Positions 11,274-22,859 of a stretch of DNA of 64,000 bases are shown here, piece by piece. This DNA is from Endocalyx cinctus (taxonomy: Eukaryota > Ascomycota > Sordariomycetes > Amphisphaeriales > Apiosporaceae), in assembly GCA_001600455.1 (NCBI GenBank), contig BCKC01000004.1, positions 1 through 64,000 of the forward strand, given 5' to 3'. The notes below the pieces were generated by a model. It made no database searches. It worked only from the letters and a program-made list of their open reading frames with translations, and had not been told where the DNA came from. The position numbers and the translations under genes are program-made. Position 1 is the first letter of the stretch. Each line of letters starts with the position of its first letter.

Positions 11274-13203
11274 TTAAGAGGTGTTTACTCGGCGGACAGG
11301 CTTATACGGGCCAGGTCGCTGCTGAAGATAGACAGTCGGCGAGTTAGACATAGGAGTGTGCGTGCCGTAAGGTTCTGTCAAGGGAGATGAGCCATAAGCA
11401 CTTAGGTGGGTGGGACTAGATCGCTTGGTCGGCGTGCCAAAGCTTGACGGAACCACATACGATGGCGTTTGCGGCCCACAAGTTGGTACGAGAGGACCTT
11501 GAGGTGCCCAAGAAGCAGTCGTAGTGGGATATACCGTCGACACCACCCGAACACCTGGTACGAGAAGAGGCAGCGAGACACCCATAGGTTGCTGCGTGGA
11601 ATAGTTGGCGGGTCCAAGATTCATTGGAGTAATGGCCTGGGTGGTGTCGAGTGTGAGATGCGGTATGGGTAAGCGAACTGGGTCTGCCGTCATGCCAACA
11701 GCACGAGGCGCAGTAATTACCGTGGCAGGTGGGTGTCTTGGGGCTCGCTTGAAGGGTGGCTCCACAGAATCTCCTCCTTCGAAGCTTCTCTTGCGCACGA
11801 TAGGATGGTCTAGACTCGGCTTCATCGCAAGAGGCGATATCGCTGGTGTCGGATCGTAGCCTGGGTGCCAAGACAGGTTTGGCGCAGAGGTTGGGGAATA
11901 CGCCGCAGTTAGTGATGAAGGTGCTCCTGAACCTGTAGAAGGAAGAATGCTCGTCCGAGATGGTAGAGGCGACGTGTACCGAACGTGCATTGGCGATGAC
12001 GAACTCATCTGCGGAAGAGGTGCTTGTCGACATTGTTCTTCCAGCTTCGCTCTTTCACAGTACTCGTGGTAACAAGCCAACTTTCTTAACCATTCCTGCC
12101 ATTCTTCCTTCGAGGTCAGTAGACCATACCGCATGTTACTTAAGAATTCAACTTCCATCATGTGGATCTCTTTGACCGATATACCCGAAACCTCAGCCCA
12201 AGTCTTGTTCGTATAGGTGTTGTCGTCCAAGAACTTATTTCCTAGCATCAACGCCACAGTCAGAAGTCGATATTCGCTGCCTGGGTTGCCATTAACTTTC
12301 GGATTCGTTTTCTTCAGTTGGTACACAAATAACAGGGCAAGAAGGACTACGTTCTGTGTGACCTGGGTGGTTGACAGAATACCGTGAACCCATTTTTTGT
12401 AGGCGGGACATGGCTCGGTATATTTAGAAAGAGGTGGAAGAGATTGTGAGGGTTGGCAGCTCTTAATGTTCTCGACAGCATGGATCGTGTCCATGGTCTC
12501 GAACCAGAAAAAGCAGGTCACCTAATCAAATGTCATGGGTTAGTACTTAGCATTACTTCACAACTTTCGAAGTGAGCAAGTGGGAGGAAAAGAATCAGCT
12601 CACCATTGCAGCGAAATCATCCAAGTTGCCGCCATTAGGACTTATGCACAGCGGCAACTATAGATTATGGGTAACCATGACCGATTCTCTCCGAGAAACT
12701 GTCCCTTCTGAGAGAATACTGAGCCCGTCTGTCGAAGAGGGTGTTGATGGTCTGGGAGAATGCCTGGAAGACGATCTTGATTGAGGGGCTACCGTATTCG
12801 AATTACCAGAGCTCGGTTGTGGTGGTAGGTGATATTGAGGTTGTTCGTATTGGGGTTGCGAATGCGAAGGTGGATGAGACTGAATTCTGAAGAAAGGGTT
12901 ATTCATAGACGACACATCGTGAAAGTTTCTGTTCGTTGGGACCAGACCACCTGGTTGCCTGGCAAGGGCAACATGGCTGTCGTAGGTATTGGTAAGTACG
13001 GGATTTTGGTAAGTTGTGCTCATCTTTCCCGAGGGAGGTGTACAAAGACCACCCCTAAAATGGGTAGCTTCGTTAACCTTAGGAAGAAGGTCTGGTGCTT
13101 TTCGATAATTCAAAGGTGGGAGATCTCGCCTTGAAGAAGTAGACGAGAAAGGTGGTGTGAGAGGAAGCTGGTAGAAACTCGAACCGGCGGAGAATGAAGA
13201 CAT
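11274..13203 (-). CDS. Clg1/Pcl-type cyclin, with one in-frame TAG
   Basis: Two exons: 12604-13203 and 11274-12521, with an 82-bp intron (GTGAGC…TTAG) in phase 0. The Pro/Ser-rich N-terminus is followed by a cyclin box: WVHGILSTTQVTQNVVLLA, EYRLLTVALMLGNKFLDDNT, YTNKTWAEVSGISVKEIH and FLSNMRYGLL, typical of fungal Clg1/Pho80-related cyclins that pair with Pho85/Cdk5-type kinases. The C-terminal third is low-complexity Pro/Ser/Thr. A TAG at 12658-12660 lies between THNL and LPLCISPNGG, shortly before the intron; relatives usually carry Gln here, so CAG to TAG fits. Start is placed at MSSFSAG (13203); the open frame extends to 13377, directly next to an HMG-box relic, so the promoter may be disturbed. 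Confidence 0.75.
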
Positions 13204-13397
13204 GTGGGATGATTTAAGGTATTTAGTCGTCTGAGATTCGGTTGAAGAGGGGGGAGGTTGCCTTGGGTAGGAAGGCAGACAAGGTTGGATAAACTGCCCT
13301 TCCAACTCTTCTTTAAAAGATGGTGAATTCCAGATTTTTGAGGCAAGTGCTTGGTATCTAAGATAAAGAAATAACAACCGTTCAAATTTTGGCCTTT

Positions 13398-13970
13398 TAG
13401 TTCCTCGCGTATTCCTAGGAAATACTTAGCTATTTTCCTGCCAATTCGCGATACCCTATATGTTAGGTATGTCGGGCATTCGTCTAGGATGTTTTACCAC
13501 GAATGTATTAACTTACCATTGGAGAAGAGGACGTAGGCCGACGGTGGTCGTTCGGGAGCATTTTTGTCCGCCTAGAATATCACCTTAGTCTCCAATCCAT
13601 AACTCATTAACTTCCATGTTTATCTTCTCTGATGCACGTATACTGTTCGTACCTTGAGATGCCTTCGGTATTTTCTCTTGACAGCTGTCTGCCCATCTTT
13701 ACTCTCACGCTTCCCATCAGTCTGACTCACGCTGTCGAGTCTTGGATCTTTTATACTATTTCGAATCGACGATACTAAAGATACTTCGGGTGTGACTTCT
13801 CGAGAGTTGGCGATACGACGTTGGAGTTTCTTGATTTTTTTTTTCTCTCAATGTTAGTACAACGGAACCTTTCCTCGAAATATTATAGGCAGCGCGTCTT
13901 ACTCGTCGGTGGCCTAACTTTACTCCTAATGAATCACTATATGAAAAGTTTATCGGTTTTGTTTTCATTA
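13398..13970 (-). pseudogene. SAM plus HMG-box gene fragment, copy 2
   Basis: Read on the minus strand there is a SAM-domain relic (SLGVKLGHRR, about 13930-13900), then a linker ending KRKYRRHLK with a donor near 13650. After that comes an intron end (…TTCTAG) and the HMG-box exon ADKNAPERPPSAYVLFSN with a good GTAAGT donor at about 13520. SAM followed by HMG is a known fungal architecture. The rest of the box is missing: cyclin sequence follows. The frame shifts between the SAM piece and the linker. The stretch 13398-13592 is an inverted copy of 3241-3430. Confidence 0.55.
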
Positions 13971-15155
13971 GTAGAAGGGTTAGTCCGGTGTAGGGGGGCG
14001 GGAGCGTATAGATCGGACTCGGTTATGTCGAAGATGGTATCCTATGTGTCGAATCCTTGATCAGTGAAGGCTTTGAGGTATTGAGACATAACTCGCTAAA
14101 TATCGCTTCAAGGGAGCTCATATAACTGGATTTGACGTGTTTCCACGGTAACTATATCGAAGAAGGGATTCGGCACGTAAGTTTAAGTTTCTAAGTATTG
14201 TAGTTACGAAGTAGGCCAGACATTGATGAGTTGGGGTAGGTAATAATTTATTAGGGGAGCGCGTCGTGGTTAATGGCCTACCTAACAAATTATGGATGCA
14301 ATCTTTAGTGGGGTGCAGGTTCTAGAATTACAGCGGTGTACAGTGCTGTGTCAGCAGTGGTTGGTGGGGTACCGATAGAGACCTGGTACCAAGACAGTAA
14401 GTTCTTAAGCAGTCATCAGAACTTAGGATTAAGAGGATCTTGGAAAAACTGCGACACGACTCTTTCCTAAAAGTTCCACTCCTGGATAGGGGCTATTTTA
14501 GCGCAAAACCTTGACAGCTGGGCTGACTAGCAGGGACCTGAGGTGACTATTGCGATGGCCTAAGCCTTAGCTCCGATCCCCCTTTTTTATTAACCACCGA
14601 AGCTTTTAACAACCTCTTTTCCCCACTTCTTGAAATGGAGCTGACTTCGCACTAGCCCAATACGGCCAAGCCCCTAGAAGATTAATAGCTAAATGTGACA
14701 GTAACGGAGATGACTATTACGTAGTTGACCATAACGCTCCAAGAAACTATTCTAGAATTTTCAACCCAGCTCAAGTCATCGTCATGTTTGTTATATTTTG
14801 ACACCAACAAATCGGTTTACCTATTACTTTTCCTTTCTTGATACCTGTGAACTGTTCGTTAACTTCTTATCTTTCTCTCTACATCTGATTCTGTTTTTTC
14901 TATTCCATTCTCTCTCCCTCTAAAATAAAATAGTTGCATAGCCGTAACCACGATATCCCCTCTAACACGCCTTGCGCTGGACACGAGGTTATAGGTCGCA
15001 CAATTTATACGCATTGTTTTACTCGATGAGTAATAATTTTATCCCTTTGATAGCTTTCAAGTCGAATTGGCATAAGCTAAAATCTCCATTCTCTGTCAAT
15101 ATAGATATCTATCTAACCAAACACCATCTCCTACAACTAATGACAAGTCTCAAAC
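13971..15155. other. Intergenic, TPS1 upstream region
   Basis: No gene seen. CT-rich tracts at 14865-14920 are the kind of sequence often found in fungal promoters close to the start of TPS1. Confidence 0.35.
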
Positions 15156-16705
15156 ATGTCATCCACTAACGACACCATCGCCGATACCAATGCCGATATT
15201 GCTGCGGAAACTTCCTCAACTACGGGTACCAACGACCGAAGACTCCTCCTCATCTCCAATAGATTACCGATAACCATCAAAAGGCAAGATGAGGGAAATT
15301 ACACATTTTCTATGTCCTCCGGAGGTCTGGTTACTGGTTTGAGCGGCTTGAGCAAGACGACCAGCTTTCAGTGGTACGGATGGCCTGGCCTTGAAGTTCC
15401 CGAAGCCGAAATTCCAACTGTCACTCAACAACTTAACGATGAATACAATGCACACCCCATCTTTGTTGACGACAACCTCGCTGACAAGCACTACAATGGA
15501 TTCTCAAGTTTGTTACTTTCTCACTGTCTATTAGTATCTTGCGCTGACCCTCACTTTTCCCTACAGACTCTATCCTATAGCCCCTCTTCCATTACCACCC
15601 TGGTGAGATTACCTTCGGCGAAGCTGCTTGGGAAGCGTACCGAGAAGTCAACATGCTATTTGCCCAGACTATATCGAAAGACGTGCGAGACGGTGACATG
15701 ATCTGGGTCCACGATTACCACCTAATGCTTCTACCCGAGATGTTACGTTCCCAATTGGGCGACCGGAAAGATGTCAAGATTGGTTTCTTCCTCCATACTC
15801 CTTTTCCTAGCAGCGAGATATACCGTGTTCTTCCCGTTCGCGAAGCTCTCCTAGAGGGTTTACTACAATGCGACCTCGTCGGTTTCCACACGTACGATTA
15901 TGCCCGACACTTCCTAAGCTCCTGCTCCAGGATCCTCGAGACCCCGACGACTCCGAACGGCGTTGAATATCAAGGCAAGTTCGTAACCGTAGGCGCTTTC
16001 CCCATTGGTATAGATCCGGAGAAATTTGTCGAGGGTTTGAAACTACCTAAGGTCCAAGCGCGCATCGCTGTTTTGACTCGGAAGTTCGAAGGTGTCAAGC
16101 TCATTGTCGGAGTTGATCGCCTCGATTATATCAAGGGTGTGCCTCAGAAGCTTCACGCACTCGAAGTCTTCTTGACGGAGCATCCCGAATGGATCGGTAA
16201 GATTGTGCTGGTCCAAGTCGCAGTCCCATCAAGACAAGATGTCGAAGAGTACCAGAACCTTCGTGCCGTAGTAAACGAGCTCGTCGGAAGAATCAACGGC
16301 AAATTTGGAACCGTCGAATTTATGCCTATACATTTCCTCCATCAGAGTGTCCCCTTCGACGAGCTTTGTGCACTATATGCCGCCTCGGATGTTTGCCTAG
16401 TCAGCTCCACGAGAGACGGCATGAACTTAGTGTCGTACGAATACATCGCGACACAGCACGACCGCCATGGCGTGATGATACTCTCGGAATTCACCGGCGC
16501 GCCACAATCGCTTAACGGAAGTCTCATCGTGAACCCGTGGAACACCAAGGAGCTAGCCAACGCGATCCACGACGCCGTGACTATGTCTCCGGACATTCGC
16601 GAGGCCAACTTCCGCAAACTCGAACGCTATGTTTTCAAGTACACGTCAGCCTGGTGGGGTCAGAGCTTCGTGAACGAGCTCAACAAGGTCAGCGCTAAGG
16701 ACTAA
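15156..16705 (+). CDS. TPS1: Trehalose-6-phosphate synthase, interrupted by one TAG
   Basis: Exons 15156-15507 and 15567-16705 (59-bp intron, GTTTGT…CTACAG). The product of about 496 residues is a GT20 enzyme joining UDP-glucose and glucose-6-phosphate in the cytosol, first step of trehalose synthesis. Visible motifs: LLLISNRLPITI with the N-terminal glycine-rich SSGGLVTGL, MIWVHDYHLMLLPEMLR, IGFFLHTPFPSSEIYR, GVDRLDYIKGVPQKL and SSTRDGMNLVSYEY. The second exon begins in phase as NSIL, then TAG at 15578-15580, then PLFHYHPGEI. Homologues have NSILWPLFHYHPGE, so TAG stands for the conserved Trp (TGG to TAG). Everything else is intact and full length. It is either a null allele, a sequence error, or a site corrected in the mRNA. 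Confidence 0.9.
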
Positions 16706-17927
16706 GGCGTCGACAGTAAGATGCCTCGGGACGGTCAACCGCGAATTGTCGACGGTCTCGACAACAACTGAGTGTCAGGTGTCTTCGAGAGTATCAAGGC
16801 TGCCGCGAGCGAGCCTAACGTTGAGTTAACTGTTAGGAAGACACCGCTTAAGAGATTAATTTACATGTTGATTAGATAAGACGACCAATGAGAATGAGGA
16901 CGACCAACATGATTCTTTTCTCTATAACCTTGTGTAATCTAACTATCTACAGGTGACTGGGCGGTGCCGCCATAGGTGCTCAGAAATTAGGTTCCCGACG
17001 TTATATAATAAATTAAATGGGGGAAGGTAGCTACTTACATCAATCATTTACAGCTCCCCTAGATATTCACACTTACTTTCCTTTTTTCAACCTTATTATA
17101 TTCTTGTCACAATATGCTGGCAATCGTAACAGGAACCATAGCATATATAAATACATATATATCTGTACAATAGTAGAAAGTCAAATTATATTAGATAGTA
17201 TTCCTAAGTTATAGCGTCTTGGAACATGGCCATTCTCCTATCGCCTAATATGTCTATCTAAACCCCTTCCAGAATTTCAAATGTTTGTTAAAATTAGCAA
17301 GCTATCAAGCTCCACGCTCAAAACGATGATAAAATTAAAAATGCTGCAAGCTTACGAGATATGAAAATTATTATGGTTTTATGGCGATTTGTCTCCTTAG
17401 ATATTCCTTTTACTAATTAATAATGTTCCCTTCAATTTGATACGCTCCTTATAGTAATATCATTGGCGATGCACTATCAATTTGGTCTATCCGAAGCTTA
17501 CAATCCCTAAGGCAGACGTAGAAATTTACTAGGAACATATTGAATATGTGAATGTCGTTAACGTGTCCGATCTGGGTCGCGCTCAATTATAAGGGGGGTA
17601 CACCTCTAATACCCCGTGGAAGATATGGTCACGTCAAAGACATATCGAAGTATAAAATCGTCGTATATTGTATTAACGATTGACTGGAACAAAATAAAGT
17701 CATTGAAAAAAAAGCAACGCAAAATATAGGTATATGCTCACCTTGGCTGACAGATTACTAAAACGAATATCTACCCCCCGGATACGTTATACATTACCAA
17801 TTTACAGCTCATCCTTCAGCTTCGCCTCTAGCATATTCAAAACGTTTTTTTTTTTTTTTTTCAGAGATCTTCACTCATAAAATGCTTCGTTATAGACGAT
17901 CTTGAAACAAATTCTCCCACCAAACAC
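16706..17927. other. Intergenic, AT-rich
   Basis: TPS1 3' region followed by AT-rich DNA with a T16 run near 17845. No gene recognised. Confidence 0.35.
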
Positions 17928-18284
17928 TCAGAAAAACAGAAAGTTCTCCTTCGTGAGGCATTCAATACCGATGCCGATATTATATATCTTCACCATAATA
18001 TCTCCACTCAATCCCTGATGAATGGAAGCGACCAAGGAATCGGCATTCTCAATGCTTGAAAAATCAATCTCACTCTCCTCTGCGCCTGATCTGCCCACCA
18101 TCTTTCTCAATATGGTGAGTGCTTGAACCACGAATTCTCTCCGTGCACTCAAGAAGCGCGGGGTGAGACCAGCACGATAAAGATTATCGTAATGTTTGAC
18201 ATTTTCCTCCCAAGAATTCTCCGGGCCAACTTTAGTCATATAGTTACCCGTAGCTATAGCCGAGGCATAACGTCGGCAACCCAT
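17928..18284 (-). CDS. Hypothetical protein, probably truncated at its 5' end
   Basis: The 118-codon frame (MGCRRYASAI… ending ECLTKENFLFF) has normal amino-acid composition but no family I recognise. Its first codons lie exactly at the border of an AT-rich transposon island and inside a short inverted repeat (18276-18310), so the real N-terminus may have been removed. It could be a C-terminal gene fragment. Confidence 0.3.
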   Translation of the reverse strand: MGCRRYASAIATGNYMTKVGPENSWEENVKHYDNLYRAGLTPRFLSARREFVVQALTILRKMVGRSGAEESEIDFSSIENADSLVASIHQGLSGDIMVKIYNIGIGIECLTKENFLFF

Positions 18285-18310
18285 TTACGGGCCACCCCCA
18301 TAAATGGGTC
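18276..18310. repeat. Short inverted repeat at edge of AT-rich island
   Basis: Nine-base arms (ACCCATTTA and TAAATGGGT) separated by about 13 bases form a hairpin. It lies where normal GC sequence changes to the AT-rich island, so it may be a transposon terminus. Confidence 0.3.
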
Positions 18311-18329
18311 ACCTTTTTCAACGCTTACC

Positions 18330-18684
18330 GCTAGTCTACTTTAAAAATAAAAATAATAATAATATCCTTATATTTTATTCGTTTTTTTTACTATTTTTTT
18401 TTATTAATAAAATAATTAAATATAACGAATTAAACGTTTAAAATATCGTATAAATTATAAATAATAATATATCGATACGAAAAATAATTAAAAAATAAAA
18501 TATATTTCGGATTATTTTAATTAAATATATTTAAGATATATTATTGTATATAAAAGTTTACCGTTATTACTAACTTTTTTCCAAAATGTGATGTCATATT
18601 ACAGTATGAGTTATGCGATAACTTAAAATCACACGGTGACTTACATATATAAATAGTTTTCCTTTCATAAGTAAATAGAATAAT
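18330..18684. other. AT-rich, RIP-like island
   Basis: Almost pure A/T with strong TpA content and no frame. This is the usual look of a transposon destroyed by repeat-induced point mutation. Confidence 0.55.
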
Positions 18685-19163
18685 GTGTCACGACCTTACG
18701 GCTATCAGGTGCGTTAGGTAGCCGTGGGTCTTATCGGGTTTGTGTTTGTAGGGTAAATAAGTGCAAGTAAAAAGGGTGAACCACTGGCAAGCAGTATAAC
18801 TGAGGGATAAGGGTCGTGTGAGATTTGACTGGTACTCAATAAGGCTTCGATGTAGCTGAAGGCTTATACTTAGATTGATAACTGTAGAAGTAATGACTGA
18901 CTATTTACATAGGAAATGCCCATCCTTATATACCCATTCATCCCTTCTACCAACTTGCTGCTCTGCCCTGCTACCGGAGCAGTCCGTAGTTCTCCCTTCT
19001 GCTCCTGGAGCAGTTCGTAGCTCTTCCTCCTGCTCCCGTAGCAGTCCGTAGCAGTCACGTGACCTTCGGTCCGTGGTTGTTCCGCTGTGCCCCACTAGTT
19101 GGGCTTATCTCCTTCTTTTCTTCCTGGCCTATTTTCTGGCCTCCGGTTTTGTTGGTTCGTAAC
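18685..19163. mobile_element. Solo-LTR-like block
   Basis: The block starts TGTCACGACC and ends GTTCGTAACA, that is TG…CA ends over about 480 bp, and it is GC-normal inside AT-rich surroundings. It contains a tandem-like region with CTGCTCCTGGAGCAG-type units (18960-19060). No convincing 5-bp target duplication or internal gag-pol was found, so the LTR call is tentative. Confidence 0.4.
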
Positions 19164-19824
19164 ATATACCAAGCCCTAGCTTAGTGAAGCCCGGACTAAT
19201 TATGTATTAAATAATATAATAAAGCTAAGGTTTATAACTAATACTATAAACTAGCTACCTATTAGAGGCCTAGCCTTATAATATTGTTATAATTTAATGC
19301 TTATAAATATTATATAACTTTGTTTAAAAATAAAGTTTATAAAATCAGATTTACTATTATTAAATTAGTTTAAAAATAATTATTTAATAATATTATTATT
19401 AAAAATAAACTTAATAAAGCTATAAATTTTTACTTTTTCCCTTAATAACGCGGCTTTACTTTATAAAAATGTAATAAAGGTGGTTAATTATATATATATT
19501 TGTAAATATATATACATAAATATAATTCCTGATTTTTTTTTCTTTTTTTCTTTATAGGCCTACATCCGTAATTGGATTAACTACCACAGATACAAAGAGT
19601 GCGAGCAGAATTTGGACTATTTTAGGGGGTTTATCTCTAAACGCATTCACGTACAGATAAGAACACACACGAATCGTTAATCGTGTTGCATTTATCACCT
19701 ATATACATACTATGTAATATATCGCTTCTGTAAAAAGTGGACCCCGACTAGACCTAATAGGATGTGCTAAAGATGAAGTTTTCTTAAGTACCCATCAGAA
19801 CCCAGCACGAATCTCAGTACCTCT
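19164..19824. other. AT-rich, RIP-like island
   Basis: 19170-19560 is extremely AT-rich and frameless, the likely decayed interior of a transposon. From 19560 the composition normalises toward the PKS 3' end. Confidence 0.5.
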
Positions 19825-22800
19825 TTAGGTTGAACCCGTTTCTCGAATAATCTCCTTACCCTGTTCATCGACGACCATCTTGCTTCTCTCCGCGATCGAC
19901 GTGGCCAGGGAAGCAATAGATTTGCCGCCCAAGATTTCGAACGTGGTCACTGTTGCCTTGAAGTCATAGGCCAACCAATTTCGCAGCTCGACAGCGACTA
20001 AAGAGTCTACGCCGTAGTCGGAGAGACATTTCTCCTCGTCTATATCCTCCGGACTGACGTAAAGTAGACGAGCAACCTTTCCGACCAATGCCTTCATCGC
20101 TATGCGTACTCTCTCCGACGGGCTCCGCGCCTGTGCAAACTGCGATGCTTCATTCTCCACGTCTAATTTAGACCCCGTGGCTTCTTCGGACCCAGTCGGC
20201 GGTGGGCGCAGGAAGGTGGAGAAGATCGGCCGCAGTAGATCCGGTGTCGGTTTCTTCCCTGCGGCAACCGCGTCGGCTGCCGTCATAGCACCGATGATCA
20301 CTTGACTCTCGGAAGTATTCGTAGTAATCTCGAAAGAAGGGTCACAATAGATGTCGAGAAGAGCTAGGATCTGCTCTTCTTCTATTGGATTTATCTGAGC
20401 CATGGCGCGAAAAGTTTGGGTGTATCGATCAGTTTCGGAGACTATCCCCACGGAACGCATCCAGCCAACGTCGAAGCTGGCGGCTTTCTGGCCGTGGCTA
20501 GCACGGTACCAAGCAAGCGCATCTTGATACGTGCAAGCCGCGGCGTAGTTACTTTGCGATGGAATTCCGTGAATTCCGGAAATTGACGAGAGTAGAATGA
20601 AAAAGTCTAAATCCCGAGGTAGAACATCGTGTAATGTCCAAGACGAGAGCATTTTGGTTCGTACAGTAAGATCCCATTGCTCGTAGGTCATGTTTTCGAA
20701 TATTGAGTCCTAATAGGGAAAGAGAACAAGTCAGCATTTAAAAGCCAAATAATACGACCGTGAGCTCCTCGTACCTGTAAACTGACAGCGCAATTGATGA
20801 AACCCTTCGCTGGGGGCATTGTTCGAAAGCACTCGGACAAGACCGACTGCGTGTCAGTCGAGGAGCAGAGATCGCAGGGCGGTGCTGCGATACGAACTCC
20901 GAGACGCTTTATTTCAGCGACAAGTTCGGCTGCCACCGACCTGGTGGTTCCAGAACGAGATAGGATAATGAGGTGTTTCGCCCCTTTGGCGACTAGCCAC
21001 TTTACTATTGACCTTCCAAGCCCACCAAAGCCTCCAGCAACAACGTACGATGCGTTCGTATCCAGAGTCCAGTTGCTAGTGTCGCGTGTGAATTTCTAGA
21101 CTCTTCTGTCAGTATAAATACTTTGATCTCAGCTGAGAAAACGTACCGGAACTGCATCACCATCTACCGTTACCAAGACGCGTCCAGTATACTTTCCGTT
21201 TTGGACTTGTCTAAACGCTTCTTCAACCATTCGAGGTGGAAATCCGCGTATTGATTTAGGAGGCTTGATAACCCCTGCGCTCAGCATGTCCATGACTGAT
21301 TGAAGGAGATATTGCGTTAAGTCAAGGTCTGTTTGTGAAATATGCTGAATGTCAAGCGCAAAAAAGCTGACGTTTCCCCGGAATCGACCCATAGGCAAGG
21401 GCGCGTTCATCTGTATATCAGTTTTGCCGATCTCCACAAATCTTCCATACGGCGCAATACATTCCCAAGTTGACTGCAAGGCTTGGCCAGACAAGGAGTT
21501 GCGGATAACGTCTACGCCCGCACCGTTCGTCAAACGCATAATGCCTTTCGCGAAAGAAAGGTCTCGACTATAGAGAATATGGTCCTCGGGTATACCGAAC
21601 TCACGTACGAGAAATTCCGCTTTGTGGTCGAATCCCACAGTGGCGAACACTTCGGCACCGATCCACTGCGAAATAAGAATTGCCATTTGACCTGTGCTTC
21701 CTGCGGCTGAGTGAATCAGCACCTTTCCCCCTTTCTTGAGTCTTCCCAGACCAACCAGCGCGTGATGGGCGGCCATCGCGGGGTTAATTACGGAGACGGC
21801 ATCTTCCACTGATAAAGAGGATGGAATCCTCAAGACCGACTTCCAGTGCGCGCGAGGGTACGATCTCGCAGATCCTGGTTTCACTAGGACGATGAGGTCG
21901 CCTGGATGAAGATCAGGACATCCGGAGCCAACCCTCGTTACCTTTCCGGCGCACTCTAGTCCCAGCAGACCGTCCTCAAATTCGAGACGACCTAGGGCGA
22001 TCATGAGATCTCGGAAACTGACTGGCCAAGTTTTTACCTCTATTTCAACTTCTTCTGCTGCGAGGGGCTTGAGATGGAGCTCAGAGTCTTCAACGAAGCG
22101 CAACGTGTTCAGAATCCCAGGACTCCCGATCTCTAGCTTGATAGCGGGTCCTGATGACCAAGGTTCTTCTCGTAGTTTTGGTGCGACAAGACCAGAAACT
22201 CTTTGATCTGTCTTCAGTAATCGACGGAGTCTTGGGGTAGCTATGACTCCGTTCTGTACACTGTATTCCGTCTCAAAAACAACATTTTCCCGTGTACGTG
22301 TCACTTCTGAGAAGACTCGGGATACGTAAGCTGCAAGGTTGTCTGGGCTCGACTGCGCACCAGTTTCAATGGCTAGCATCACAAATGATTTTGACGGCGA
22401 CTCCGACTGAAGAGTTCGAAACAGCCCTCTCATGAGGTGGTACTTTGGAAAGTTTAGTCCATCCGTCCCGCTGTAGGTGACCCATAACACTTTTTGAGAC
22501 CTTAAAACCAACTCCTTCAATTGGTAGAACTCCTCTTTGGAGATGTCGCCGAGTAACGTATGTCCTAATTCAAGAAGCGAGATAATAGATTGTGAAGGTG
22601 CTACATCTACAGAGCTAGCCTCAGTAAGCGATTTGATAGTAACGCCCCAATCGGTTTGGATTTTTTTAGCGACACACTGTTGTATATCTGATCCAGGATC
22701 TATAACCACGAGAATTTCATCATGGCCTGTTGCAGAGTTCGGAGCGGGCAATGGTTCTTCTTTTACCGTAGTGACAATCAGACTCCACACGTGGGAAGAT

Positions 22801-22859
22801 GGAATCTCACTGTCCATGATCTTCGTAACCGCTTCCCCATCCACAGAACTGCCGTGCAT
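19825..22859 (-). pseudogene. C-terminal part (ER-KR-ACP) of a reducing polyketide synthase
   Basis: Exons: 21147-22859, 20775-21095 and 19825-20709, all in phase. Exon 1 is an enoyl reductase of the MDR type (LIHSAAGSTGQMAI nucleotide-binding loop; GVDVIRNSLSG). Exons 2-3 are a ketoreductase (ASYVVAGGFGGLGRSIV; SSISG…SQSNYAAA with Ser and Tyr). The end is an acyl carrier domain with the phosphopantetheine serine in YGVDSLVAVELRNW. A complete HR-PKS has ~2300-2500 residues; here KS, AT and DH (and any MT) are missing. Homology begins about 22830, where an unrelated gene on the same strand ends, so this is a truncated gene at a breakpoint. Without KS and AT it cannot make a polyketide on its own. 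Confidence 0.85.

Noticed and set aside
11416..12033. 205-residue minus-strand frame inside the cyclin region
   Set aside because: Shadow of the cyclin gene in another frame, with low-complexity composition and no family.
15508..15701. Long first TPS1 frame running to 15701
   Set aside because: It reads through the intron into the wrong frame. Conserved NSIL and PLFHYHPGE show the correct splice.
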